Assembly (NCBI GenBank): GCA_002314635.1
Contig: DCGQ01000032.1
Coordinates: forward strand, 1-28,079
Reading direction: 5' to 3'
Source of the DNA: Clostridiales bacterium UBA1774
GTDB lineage: Bacteria > Bacillota > Clostridia > Oscillospirales > Oscillospiraceae
Length of the DNA stretch: 28,079 nucleotides
The position numbers and the translations under genes are program-made. A model generated the notes under the pieces. That model did no database searches, was not told where the DNA came from, and saw only the letters and a program-made list of their open reading frames with translations. Of this stretch, positions 1 to 7,317 are shown piece by piece (position 1 is the stretch's first letter; each line of letters opens with the position of its first letter).

Positions 1-132
1 TCGATTGAAACGAAAAAGATGATCGTCAGCTGTCTGATCAAGCGTGTGGAAGTGGGCCGCGATTATAAGCTGAACATTGATTTTAATTTCGATCTGCGCC
101 AGTTCTTTTACGGACTGGATTTTTCTTTTTGA
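1..132 (+). CDS. Serine site-specific recombinase, C-terminal end only
   Basis: Only the last 43 residues are present; the gene begins outside the window. The frame is open from base 1 to a TGA at 130-132. The residues KKMIVSCLIKRVEVG followed by a short run of beta-type residues and a final QFF are typical of the extreme C-terminus of large serine recombinases (resolvase/invertase family with a recombinase domain and zinc ribbon), which integrate or excise mobile elements in Clostridia. The catalytic serine and DNA-binding domains cannot be seen. Such genes commonly lie at the edge of their element, close to the attachment site, so the element end may lie just downstream. Family assignment from so short a tail is moderately secure; activity cannot be judged. 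Confidence 0.6.
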   Translation, partial: SIETKKMIVSCLIKRVEVGRDYKLNIDFNFDLRQFFYGLDFSF

Positions 133-136
133 AAAA

Positions 137-202
137 ATGGGGGGTGCCACGCTCATTCGCCGGAAAACCCGAAAAATCTTTCCGGCGGGTGAGTGGCACC
201 CC
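137..202 (-). repeat. Large imperfect inverted repeat, possible second terminator
   Basis: The arms 141-166 and 179-202 pair over ten perfect bases at the outer end (GGGGTGCCAC with GTGGCACCCC) and again over CGCCGGAAA near the loop. On the minus strand the stem is followed by a run of six T, so it could act as a back-up terminator for the tRNA transcript that enters from the right. No T run follows on the plus strand. It sits directly after the recombinase stop, so it could alternatively be part of the mobile element's end. Confidence 0.5.
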
Positions 203-205
203 AAC

Positions 206-240
206 GAAAAAGCTCTGTTTTGTTTCCAAAACAGAGCTTT
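206..240 (-). terminator. Rho-independent terminator of the tRNA-Ala transcript
   Basis: A perfect 13-bp inverted repeat (209-221 with 228-240, six-base loop) is followed on the minus strand by five T (207-211 region) just downstream of the tRNA 3' end. On the plus strand the T run is only three bases, so the minus direction is favoured. Confidence 0.8.
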
Positions 241-262
241 CCGTTGCTATCTTTAACAAATG

Positions 263-338
263 TGGTGGAGATTAGCGGGATCGAACCGCTGACCTCTTGA
301 CTGCCAGTCAAGCGCTCTCCCAGCTGAGCTAAACCCCC
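263..338 (-). tRNA. tRNA-Ala (anticodon GGC)
   Basis: On the minus strand a 76-nt cloverleaf can be traced: acceptor GGGGGTT pairing with AATCTCC (two G-U pairs), D-arm GCTC...GAGC, a five-pair anticodon stem CTTGA/TCAAG around the loop CTGGCAG with GGC at positions 34-36, a five-base variable region, T-arm AGCGG/CCGCT with loop TTCGATC, discriminator A, and an encoded CCA. GGC reads alanine GCC codons. A promoter lies at 453-481 and a terminator at 206-240. The promoter is separated from the tRNA by a partial tRNA copy at 399-420, so this gene is probably the second member of a former tandem. Confidence 0.93.
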
Positions 339-398
339 ATACTGGTAATTCGATAGCATATTCAATTAAAAGTGGGGTGCGTTGCCGTTACCATCGGA

Positions 399-420
399 CT
401 CCCAACTGAGCTAAACCCCC
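399..420 (-). pseudogene. Truncated tRNA-Ala 5' end (tRNA remnant)
   Basis: The minus strand here repeats the first 22 bases of the tRNA-Ala (acceptor strand and D-arm start) with a single change (AGTTGG for AGCTGG). The similarity extends two bases further on the 5' side (to 422), then stops abruptly inside the D-loop; no anticodon stem or T-arm follows before the intact tRNA at 338. It lies immediately behind the tRNA promoter. It is best read as the residue of a tRNA gene that lost its 3' three-quarters by deletion or element excision, or as a partial duplication. Confidence 0.65.
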
Positions 421-452
421 ATGCTGTCCGCTGCATCTCAGCAACGGTGCAC

Positions 453-481
453 ATACTACCATAGATAATCTGAAATGTCAA
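453..481 (-). promoter_or_regulatory. Sigma-A promoter for the tRNA transcript
   Basis: On the minus strand TTGACA (476-481) and TAGTAT (453-458) are separated by exactly 17 bases. The predicted start near 446 is followed by the truncated tRNA copy and then the intact tRNA-Ala, with no other gene between. Confidence 0.8.
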
Positions 482-536
482 GCGATTTCTTCACGAAAAT
501 TCTGCAGTTACCAGGAAAACACGGAAAAATGCTCCG

Positions 537-571
537 AAAATAGTGTGCACCGAATCTGCTCCGGTGCACAC
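537..571 (-). terminator. Terminator downstream of pepT
   Basis: A perfect 9-bp stem (GTGTGCACC at 543-551 with GGTGCACAC at 563-571) lies 16 bases after the pepT stop on the minus strand and is followed by TATTTT. Confidence 0.7.
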
Positions 572-587
572 AGACACAGCGATAGAA

Positions 588-1820
588 TCAGATATGCGAT
601 ACATGCTTTTCTGCAATTCGGACCAGAAGCTCCGCGATCTTTCGCATCTGGGGGACAGAGGCAAACTCGAAGCGTCCGTGACAGTTTCCTCCGCCGGTGC
701 AGAGGTTGGGGCAGGGAAGTCCCATATGAGACAGCATGGCACCGTCGGTACCGCCGCGGACGGGAGATGTGACTGCGGAGATGCCAAGTTCATTCATGGC
801 ATCTCTGGCCCGATCCATGATTTCCATATGAGGGAGAATGTACTCTTTCATGTTATAGTAGCTGTCCTTGATGATAACGCTGAAGCTGCCTGCACCGTAC
901 TTTCCATTCAGGTAATCTGCGATTGCCTGAAAACGGACTTTCTTCTCCGCAAACTTTTCCTTATCATGATCGCGGATAATATAATAAGCTTCTGCTTTCT
1001 CGACACTGCCATTCAGAGCGCCTAAATGATAGAAACCTTCGTAACCTTCTGTGTACATGGGGTTTTCAAAGACCGGAAGCATATTTTGAAATTCCATGGC
1101 CATCAGAATTGCGTTCTTCATGTTATTTTTCGCAGCACCCGGGTGACTGCTGCGGCCTGTCACGGTCAGCATGGCAGATGCGGCGTTGAAGTTTTCGTAT
1201 TCCATGCCGCCCAGCGGGCCACCGTCAACGGTATAGCCGAAATCTGCACCGAAACGCGCCAGATCGAACTTGGCAACACCATTTCCGACTTCTTCGTCCG
1301 GCGTAAAGGCGATGCAGATCTGACCATGTTTCACTTCGGGGTGCGTGAGTAGGTACTCTGCCATGGCCATGATTTCAGCCACGCCGGCCTTGTCATCTGC
1401 ACCGAGCAGCGTGCTGCCATCGGTGACGATCAGTTCCTCCCCAATGTAATTCTTCATAAACGGAAACTCAGCAAGGGTCATGATATATTTGCCGTCTCCG
1501 CCCAGATCAACATCCTCGCCGGTATAGGTAATGATACGCGGCTTGACATCTTTGCCGCTGACGGCGGAAGATGTGTCCATATGGGCAATAAAGCCAACTT
1601 TGGGTGCAGTAAAGCCTTCCGGCAGATTGGAAGGGATCACTGCATATACATAGCAGTACGTTTCGTCCAGATATACATTGGAGGCTCCGATTTCAGAAAG
1701 CTCTCTGGTCAGCATTCGCGCCAGATCAAACTGTTTTTGCGTACTGGGATAAAGCCCGTTTTCTTCTGATTGTGTGTCAATTTTTACATACCGCAAAAAG
1801 CGGTCGATAACATCCTCCAT
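588..1820 (-). CDS. pepT: Peptidase T (tripeptide aminopeptidase)
   Basis: A cytoplasmic M20B zinc aminopeptidase that removes the N-terminal residue from tripeptides. The 410-residue length is normal for the family. The dinuclear zinc site is complete: H80 and D82 in the AHMDTS motif, D142 in LLGADDKAG, catalytic E176 and E177 in FTPDEEVG, D199 in TVDGGPLG, and H381 in the C-terminal GGNCHG segment. A dimerisation (lid) domain covers roughly residues 205-320. The start at 1820 is chosen because GGAGGAAA sits just upstream and the alignment begins there; an in-frame ATG at 1886 would add 22 unconserved residues. It is divergent from the M32 carboxypeptidase at 1949, and together they suggest a peptide-scavenging pair sharing a control region. 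No signal peptide is present. Confidence 0.96.
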   Translation of the reverse strand: MEDVIDRFLRYVKIDTQSEENGLYPSTQKQFDLARMLTRELSEIGASNVYLDETYCYVYAVIPSNLPEGFTAPKVGFIAHMDTSSAVSGKDVKPRIITYTGEDVDLGGDGKYIMTLAEFPFMKNYIGEELIVTDGSTLLGADDKAGVAEIMAMAEYLLTHPEVKHGQICIAFTPDEEVGNGVAKFDLARFGADFGYTVDGGPLGGMEYENFNAASAMLTVTGRSSHPGAAKNNMKNAILMAMEFQNMLPVFENPMYTEGYEGFYHLGALNGSVEKAEAYYIIRDHDKEKFAEKKVRFQAIADYLNGKYGAGSFSVIIKDSYYNMKEYILPHMEIMDRARDAMNELGISAVTSPVRGGTDGAMLSHMGLPCPNLCTGGGNCHGRFEFASVPQMRKIAELLVRIAEKHVSHI

Positions 1821-1850
1821 GACATTTCCTCCGTTCCATGATTTTATACT

Positions 1851-1879
1851 ATTATTCTCGGGAATACAGCATTTGTCAA
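1851..1879 (-). promoter_or_regulatory. Promoter for pepT
   Basis: On the minus strand a perfect TTGACA (1874-1879) is followed after 17 bases by AATAAT (1851-1856); neighbouring registers ATAATA or TAATAG at 18-19 bases are alternatives. About 30 bases separate it from the pepT start. Confidence 0.6.
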
Positions 1880-1888
1880 GTGCCACGG

Positions 1889-1917
1889 TTGACAGAAAAC
1901 GAAAAAGAAGATAAAAT
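1889..1917 (+). promoter_or_regulatory. Promoter for the M32 carboxypeptidase gene
   Basis: A perfect TTGACA (1889-1894), 17-base spacer and TAAAAT (1912-1917) lie 31 bases ahead of the start codon. Its -35 faces away from the pepT -35, nine bases distant. Confidence 0.8.
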
Positions 1918-1948
1918 CATACAAAAGTGAATGTGCCGGAGGTGTATT

Positions 1949-3457
1949 ATGGATAAGAATGTATCGGAACTGGTTTCCCAGCTTCGGGAGTTGGTTGGTA
2001 AGCAGCGTGCATACGGGCAGGCCGCAGGTGTCATGTATTATGACGCCGCAACGGCAGCACCCAGAGGCGGTGCGGCAGATCGGGGCAAAACATTGGCGGT
2101 GCTGTCTGAGGTGAGCTACGAACTGGAAACCGGGGAAACCACGGGAAACCTGCTCCACGCACTGGATGCGGTGAAGGAGCAGTTGGATTTTGTGACGCGC
2201 AGAGAAGTATCCGAGATGCTGCGAAGCTATGAGCGCACAAAGAAAATTCCGAAAGAGGAGTATATCGCTTACACGGTTCTTATAAATGATGCGGACGCAG
2301 TCTGGCACAAAGCGAAGGAAGAAAGCGACTGGGCTTCCTTTGAACCTTACATGGAAAAAATCGTGGAGTTCAACCGGAAACTGGCCTGCTGGTTGGCTCC
2401 GGAGAAAAAACCGTATGATGCACTGCTGGACGAGTACGAACGTGGTCTGACAATGGAGAAGTGTGATGCCTTTTTTGCCATTTTGAAAGAGCGGCTTGTA
2501 CCGTTGATTCATCAGATTACCGAGAAAGGGATTCAGCCGGATGATAGCTTTATCCATCTGGACTATCCCATTGAGCAACAGAGAAAGCTTAGCGACTGGC
2601 TTATGAACGCTATCGGCATTGATCGGGAGTATTGTTCCATCGGAGAAACGGAGCATCCTTTTACAAATGGTTTTTCCAAGCATGATGTGCGCATTACTAC
2701 ACATTATCATCTGAATGATCCTCTTTCCAGCCTGTTCAGTGTGGTACACGAGGGGGGACATGCACTGTACGAGCTGCACGTTTCGGACGAATTGCAGGAT
2801 ACCACCATTGGCGGCGGTGTTTCAATGGGGATTCACGAGTGCCAGAGCCGCTTCTTTGAAAACATCATTGGACGCAGCCGCGGTTTCATTCACAATCTGC
2901 TGCCGGAACTGCAGACCCTGTTCCCGGAGCAGATGAAGGGCGTCACAGAAGAGCTGCTGTATCGGGTTGCCAATGTGGCAAAACCCAGCCTGATCCGTAC
3001 CGAAGCGGATGAACTGACCTATGCACTGCATATTATCATCCGGTATGAACTGGAAAAACAACTGATCGAAGGAAGCCTTGCCGTATCAGAATTGCCCACA
3101 GCATGGAACGAGCGTGTAAAAGCCTATCTGGGTCTGAATGTGCCGGATGACCGACACGGCGTTTTGCAGGACAGCCACTGGTCCGGTGGATCCATCGGAT
3201 ATTTTCCCTCCTATGCCCTTGGCTCCGCTTATGGCGCACAGCTGCTGACGGAAATGCGGAAAACCATGGATTTTGATGCGGTGGTTGCGTCCGGGGACCT
3301 GAAACCAATTCGGGACTGGCTCACGGAACGGGTCTGGTCCAAGGGATCCCTGTATGATCCGCAGGAGGTTTTCGAACAGGCAGCGGGCGCAGCCTTTGAC
3401 CCCACTTATTATACGGATTATCTGACGAGGAAGTATTCGGAGCTGTACCAGCTTTGA
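1949..3457 (+). CDS. M32-family metallocarboxypeptidase (Taq/Pfu type)
   Basis: A zinc- or cobalt-dependent carboxypeptidase that removes C-terminal residues from peptides in the cytoplasm. The 502-residue, largely helical protein matches the family's usual size. The metal site is visible: HEGGH at 267-271, with the third ligand E297 in the following segment GIHECQSRF. The later conserved block containing GVLQDSHW and GSIGYFPSYALG, which helps form the substrate groove, is intact. ATG at 1949 is preferred over the in-frame ATG at 1931 because GGAGGTG ends five bases before it and the family begins there. Its own promoter (1889-1917) and terminator (3460-3501) make it monocistronic. The divergent partner is pepT. 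Confidence 0.95.
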   Translation: MDKNVSELVSQLRELVGKQRAYGQAAGVMYYDAATAAPRGGAADRGKTLAVLSEVSYELETGETTGNLLHALDAVKEQLDFVTRREVSEMLRSYERTKKIPKEEYIAYTVLINDADAVWHKAKEESDWASFEPYMEKIVEFNRKLACWLAPEKKPYDALLDEYERGLTMEKCDAFFAILKERLVPLIHQITEKGIQPDDSFIHLDYPIEQQRKLSDWLMNAIGIDREYCSIGETEHPFTNGFSKHDVRITTHYHLNDPLSSLFSVVHEGGHALYELHVSDELQDTTIGGGVSMGIHECQSRFFENIIGRSRGFIHNLLPELQTLFPEQMKGVTEELLYRVANVAKPSLIRTEADELTYALHIIIRYELEKQLIEGSLAVSELPTAWNERVKAYLGLNVPDDRHGVLQDSHWSGGSIGYFPSYALGSAYGAQLLTEMRKTMDFDAVVASGDLKPIRDWLTERVWSKGSLYDPQEVFEQAAGAAFDPTYYTDYLTRKYSELYQL

Positions 3458-3501
3458 AAAAACAATATCCCGGAAGCCGGTCAGCTTCCGGGATATTGTT
3501 T
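3457..3501. terminator. Bidirectional terminator after the carboxypeptidase gene
   Basis: A perfect 18-bp inverted repeat (3460-3477 with 3484-3501, six-base loop) begins two bases after the stop codon. Read on the minus strand it ends in six T, so it can also stop transcription arriving from the right. Confidence 0.85.
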
Positions 3502-3766
3502 AGCCCTCTAAGGCGGATTCTCTGCTGCGAAGGAAAGCTTCCACCCGGGTTTCCCAGTCAGAATCCGGACGATGACCCGGCAAATCGGGAAACAGGTCAG
3601 ACAACAGCTGTCCCATGCGTCGGGTAAACTTCTCTGCACCCAGAACATTAAAATGCAGATTATCGTACCAGTCCGTCTCCGTGCACAGCGCAAGAGAATC
3701 AAAAAAGTCGGATGCATTTTTTTCAAAAAAGCGTGCCGCATTGAAAAAATGCAGCACGTTTTTCAA
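3500..3766 (-). pseudogene. SGNH/GDSL-type hydrolase (DltD/AlgX-like), C-terminal fragment
   Basis: The segment DWYDNLHFNVLGAEKFTRR matches the C-terminal block of DltD/AlgX-like SGNH hydrolases, in which the catalytic Asp and His sit in a DxxH arrangement before a conserved GAEKFT. These enzymes usually exceed 250 residues and carry the nucleophilic serine near the N-terminus; none of that is present. The only possible start is TTG at 3766, overlapping the preceding gene's stop, without a convincing ribosome binding site. The same frame stays open upstream to a stop at 3839-3841, with plausible coding sequence, so the fragment runs back into the end of the neighbouring gene. It is read as the remnant left by a deletion or frameshift. 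A second possibility is a translationally coupled small protein. Confidence 0.55.
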
Positions 3767-4149
3767 GGATGTATGGTACAGAGCGTAATCAGAAGCGTCA
3801 GCACCAGATCCGAAAGCTTCTCCAGCCGGGAACGCAGTTCAGGAATTGCTTCCTCATGGATCCGGAAATCCACAAAGCGCCCGATTCCGTTCGGACCCAT
3901 AAAAGGATCCTCCGGGATTTCCTTTTCTACACCATCCGTCATGGAAAACGCCCGCATCTGCCTTCCGATTTCGCGGTAAAGCGCATTCACTTTTTTCTCC
4001 TGAAGCTGAGAGTTCAGCTGAGCATGGTGACCCAGATCGTTTGCTTTTTGCTGCAGCCATCTTGCCCGGAGAATGGTAGTACGCATATTCAAGGAAAGGC
4101 ATTTCCACTGTTCAAGCAGCTCCTGCGCCTGCGGTGAGTAATCGCTCAT
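3763..4149 (-). CDS. Hypothetical helical protein
   Basis: 128 residues, unrecognised. The sequence is mostly amphipathic helix rich in Gln, Arg and Leu (residues about 1-65 could form a coiled coil), followed by a linker with PEDPFMGPNG and another helix. The last 16 residues are unusually hydrophobic and end in TIHP, possibly because the true C-terminus was lost: the reading frame of the SGNH fragment overlaps this end by about 75 bases. ATG at 4149 follows a weak GGGGG-type binding site; an in-frame ATG at 4200 lies inside the upstream terminator and is unlikely. No own promoter is evident, so it may depend on read-through from the ABC operon. Confidence 0.5.
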   Translation of the reverse strand: MSDYSPQAQELLEQWKCLSLNMRTTILRARWLQQKANDLGHHAQLNSQLQEKKVNALYREIGRQMRAFSMTDGVEKEIPEDPFMGPNGIGRFVDFRIHEEAIPELRSRLEKLSDLVLTLLITLCTIHP

Positions 4150-4179
4150 GATAGTTGCCCCCATCCGAATTAAAAAAGA

Positions 4180-4212
4180 AAGCCGGCGGCCTGCGGTCAC
4201 CGGCTTTTTTTG
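4180..4212 (-). terminator. Terminator of the ABC operon
   Basis: The stem AAAGCCGG/CCGGCTTT closes a GC-rich loop directly after the stop of the DUF4340 gene. On the minus strand it is followed by TCTTTTTT; the plus strand also has a seven-T run, so it may work both ways. Confidence 0.75.
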
Positions 4213-5712
4213 TCAGGTGCTGTAAACCAAAGGTACTTCACGGTCATCCATGGCGCGTTCCAAAGCAGAGGTCAGGTTGGTGATGTTGCTGGCATAGATG
4301 TAATACTCTGCTACGCCGTCCAACACACAGGCAAACTGCCGCTCGTTGATCTTGTGGAAAGTCATGGTGCGAGATGTGCCATCCTGCATATGGATGGTAA
4401 TGGAATAGGAATAGCTCTCTTCATAAACGGTGTCGGGGGAGAGGGCATTGACCTGACGGAAGTTCAGAGTACGACCATAAATACGCTTGGTATTTGTTTC
4501 ACCGATGTCCTTGCCGTTGATATGGCTGCAGGTACGCACCACATCGACGCCAGACCCGGTCACGTCATCGTATTCATAGAGAACCATGTCATATACGGTG
4601 CCATTAAAATCATAGGTAATGGATTCGACCTCGTGGATATTGACGATCCACGGAGTACGGATCTGGATGTCCATGTAATCCACATCCACCCAGTCAAAGC
4701 TGTCGATGGTCCATGTCAGTACCGTTACATATTCCAGTTCGCCGGCCATGAATGCGTCGTACTGACGGCCGATGACGGCATAGCAGCTGGTTGAATTAAC
4801 GGTGCCGACCACAAGATCAATGGAATTGCCCAGTTTATCTTCCAGATACAGACGGGCGGGTTTGTCAAGACCGTAGTCGGCAAACTGGTCTGCAGCAATG
4901 TCATCTACAATGCTTCCATAGGACACGGTAGCCAGTACATCCAACATCGCTTCAATCGCTTCACCATTGCAGGGAGAAACGAAGGGAGAAGACATCATGT
5001 AAGAGGATGAAGTGATATTGCCCTCCATGCTCAAATCCTCATCCAGAACGATATCTACATACACATTGTCACGGCGGGTGATGCCGATCTTGATAATGTT
5101 TTCGTAGATTTCATCCTCTTCGTAGGTGGGGAAGGTGTCAATATCTCGGTACTCAAAAGGCTTGCGGGTGATCAGACTGGTGATATAGCTGCCGATGGTG
5201 TAAACCGTATCGTCCTCACTGGTGTTGGCGTAAAAGTAGTTCTTCACCGGCGTTTCGTTCCCCAGATACAGCGTAACATCGCTTCCATCGGCATAGCCGA
5301 TCGACATGGAAAACTGTGGGTCATCAAGACCATAGACGGACAGATCTTCCGGTTCAGTTTCAATGAGGGAAGTGGCATTCAGACTGGATACTGTATACAT
5401 CATGGAGCGGAAACGGGAGGTGTTATAGCCGAAGAAATCATCCTCCGGATTGGCTCGATAGGTGTATTTACCATCTTCGGTTTCCGTGATATCCAGTTCG
5501 AAGGAGGTACCATCGGAATAGTTGAACCGGAACTGACGGACATCGTTACCGGCACGGTGAATCAGATAATACACCGGCTCTGTAGTGGCCTCGGCAGTTG
5601 CAACCGGTTCGACGACCTCTTCGGGGAATACGAACTTCATGATTACAAGCGCCAGTACGATCAGAACGGCGGCACCGCCGGCAATGACGATGCGTTTGAT
5701 GTTCTTGGTCAT
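4213..5712 (-). CDS. DUF4340 domain membrane-anchored protein of a Gld-type ABC system
   Basis: 499 residues. Residues about 7-28 form one hydrophobic N-terminal segment (IVIAGGAAVLIVLALVIM) after Lys/Arg, giving a membrane anchor with the bulk outside the cytoplasmic membrane. The rest is repetitive beta-rich sequence with many acidic and aromatic residues, as in DUF4340 proteins encoded beside GldG-like subunits. Its biochemical role is unknown; accessory or substrate-presenting subunit is an inference from the constant gene order. The start at 5712 overlaps the stop of the GldG-like gene (TAATG) with GGAG upstream, which indicates translational coupling. An upstream in-frame ATG at 5811 would lie inside the preceding gene. 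This is the last gene of the operon, followed by a terminator. Confidence 0.85.
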   Translation of the reverse strand: MTKNIKRIVIAGGAAVLIVLALVIMKFVFPEEVVEPVATAEATTEPVYYLIHRAGNDVRQFRFNYSDGTSFELDITETEDGKYTYRANPEDDFFGYNTSRFRSMMYTVSSLNATSLIETEPEDLSVYGLDDPQFSMSIGYADGSDVTLYLGNETPVKNYFYANTSEDDTVYTIGSYITSLITRKPFEYRDIDTFPTYEEDEIYENIIKIGITRRDNVYVDIVLDEDLSMEGNITSSSYMMSSPFVSPCNGEAIEAMLDVLATVSYGSIVDDIAADQFADYGLDKPARLYLEDKLGNSIDLVVGTVNSTSCYAVIGRQYDAFMAGELEYVTVLTWTIDSFDWVDVDYMDIQIRTPWIVNIHEVESITYDFNGTVYDMVLYEYDDVTGSGVDVVRTCSHINGKDIGETNTKRIYGRTLNFRQVNALSPDTVYEESYSYSITIHMQDGTSRTMTFHKINERQFACVLDGVAEYYIYASNITNLTSALERAMDDREVPLVYST

Positions 5713-7229
5713 TACAGATGTCTCCTTTTGGACCAGATCACAATTCCGACAGCCAGAATGGCCAGCGGCATCGCAATGACGACAACCCACAGAACGACAC
5801 GAATCTGCCAAGTGAGAATGTTCAGTGCAGTGGATTCGAAGTCCTTATCCGGAATGACGACCTGATCATTGTACTCACTGATGTAATCAATCACATGCTC
5901 GGTAAACTGTGCGTTCAGGAAGTTGCTGGCTTCCAGTACGGAGTCGGAAATCATACCGGCAGAGCAGAATACAACATCGCTTCGTGTGTAGTTCAGATTC
6001 TTGTCCGAAACCACATATTCGGAAATCACGCACATGTTGAAGGGGCCGGTCTCATCGGTGGGCTCCTGATCGTAACCCATGGTGACTTCATTCAGATCCT
6101 TGCTATAGGAATAAGAGGAGGAGGTCATCATGACGGCCATCTTATGGGCGGAAGTTTCCGTTCCGGTCAGCTCAATGGGCATACAGGCGGGGATGATGGC
6201 AAAATAGTTCTTCACATTCAGCTCATCGGTGACATTGTCCACTTGCGCGATGGTGGGAACAACATACATGGGATACCCGCTCAGACTCTGGTGATTGTCC
6301 AGAATGATCTGGCTCTTGTAGCGGACGCCCCATTCTTCGAAGTAGGAGTTCAGGTTCGTGAGCTGTGTGCTGGTTTCGGGGGTCATGGAAACGATGGCAT
6401 CGCCGCCGCGCATCAGATAGGCGTCGATCTTTTCGATTTCTTCCACGCTGTAGTCCGTGTCGGGGGAGGAGATGATCAGCATGGTGCATTCTTCGGGGAT
6501 CTCTTCCTGGGCCAGAATGATGACCTTGGTGTCATAGTTCATTTTGGTCAGAATGCTGTCCAGCTCGTCCAGGGAGTAATCCTCGCCGTGGCCGCGGACA
6601 TAGACGGCAGTGTTGACGGATTCCTGCGTGACGAAAATCAGCGCGGAGGTCAGGGCCTGCTCGGCACGAAGACCAACATAGTAGGTGATGTTCTCGTCTT
6701 CATCGACTTCCATGTTGTACAGACTGGTAGGAGCCATGAAAGTTTTCCGAAGGTCGCTTTCCACAACAATGTAGTTGCTGCTCAGCGTGCCCAGCTCGTC
6801 GTATTCGTCAAAAATCTTGGGGTTCATATTGGGGTCAATGTAACGAACCTTGATCTTGCCGCTGCCCAGCGCTTCGTAACGCTGGAGCGTTTCATAGATG
6901 TTGCTCAGCAGTTCTGTGGAATCGCGGTAATTGGTTTCATCGGAGAGGACGGTGATGGTCACATCCCGGCTCAGGTCGTCTATGACTTCCTTGGTATCCT
7001 CAGAGATTTCGAACAGCTTTTCTCTGGTCATATCCCATTCCCAGACGAACCGATCGGTCATATAGCCCAACAGGATATTTACCAGAACGACGCCGATAAT
7101 AAAGACGATGGTAAAGATGGTTGCCAAGGTGCCGTATTTGAATTTACGGCTTTTTATTTCTTCTTCTTCAGCTGCGAGTTCCTGATCAATCAGACCCTCG
7201 TTCAGAATTTCATCCGGTTTTCTTTTCAT
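5712..7229 (-). CDS. GldG-like auxiliary subunit of an ABC-2 type transporter
   Basis: 505 residues with the family architecture: a charged cytoplasmic N-terminus, a transmembrane segment at about 33-57, a large extracytoplasmic domain (residues about 60-470; conserved features include LFEISEDTKEV near the first membrane segment and YVRGHGEDYSLDELDSIL mid-protein, the latter a typical marker of this auxiliary domain), and a C-terminal membrane helix at about 476-498 ending KRRHL. In Bacteroidetes GldG works with GldA and GldF in gliding; in Clostridia the transported substrate is unknown. It lies between the permease (88-bp gap) and the DUF4340 gene (1-base overlap). The start is fixed by the MKRKP N-terminus; its ribosome binding site is oddly 22 bases away, with a small hairpin between. 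Confidence 0.88.
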   Translation of the reverse strand: MKRKPDEILNEGLIDQELAAEEEEIKSRKFKYGTLATIFTIVFIIGVVLVNILLGYMTDRFVWEWDMTREKLFEISEDTKEVIDDLSRDVTITVLSDETNYRDSTELLSNIYETLQRYEALGSGKIKVRYIDPNMNPKIFDEYDELGTLSSNYIVVESDLRKTFMAPTSLYNMEVDEDENITYYVGLRAEQALTSALIFVTQESVNTAVYVRGHGEDYSLDELDSILTKMNYDTKVIILAQEEIPEECTMLIISSPDTDYSVEEIEKIDAYLMRGGDAIVSMTPETSTQLTNLNSYFEEWGVRYKSQIILDNHQSLSGYPMYVVPTIAQVDNVTDELNVKNYFAIIPACMPIELTGTETSAHKMAVMMTSSSYSYSKDLNEVTMGYDQEPTDETGPFNMCVISEYVVSDKNLNYTRSDVVFCSAGMISDSVLEASNFLNAQFTEHVIDYISEYNDQVVIPDKDFESTALNILTWQIRVVLWVVVIAMPLAILAVGIVIWSKRRHL

Positions 7230-7237
7230 AACATAAT

Positions 7238-7258
7238 CTGCTAAATAGCAGCTCCTTT
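7238..7258 (-). promoter_or_regulatory. Ribosome binding site separated from the GldG-like start by a small hairpin
   Basis: On the minus strand AAAGGAG (7252-7258) is followed by the perfect palindrome CTGCTATTTAGCAG (7238-7251) and then eight bases before the ATG at 7229. The linear distance of 22 bases is too long for normal initiation; folding the palindrome (five-pair stem, four-base loop) leaves eight, a normal spacing. Confidence 0.5.
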
Positions 7259-7317
7259 CTCAGGTTCGGGCGTTTAACGCTGTCCGCGGGGGCCCGGCAG
7301 AATTGGCTGGCCGCCCG

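Noticed and set aside
153..365. Minus-strand 70-codon open frame containing GGLAQLGERLTGSQ
   Set aside because: It is translated straight across the tRNA-Ala gene; this is a well-known spurious product of tRNA loci.
543..1025. Plus-strand open frames opposite the end of pepT
   Set aside because: Antisense of a fully conserved enzyme, starting within the pepT terminator hairpin.
5718..7244. 508-codon plus-strand open frame opposite the GldG-like gene
   Set aside because: Shadow of the real gene: composition is odd (His, Gly, Val, Asp rich), no family resemblance and no ribosome binding site.
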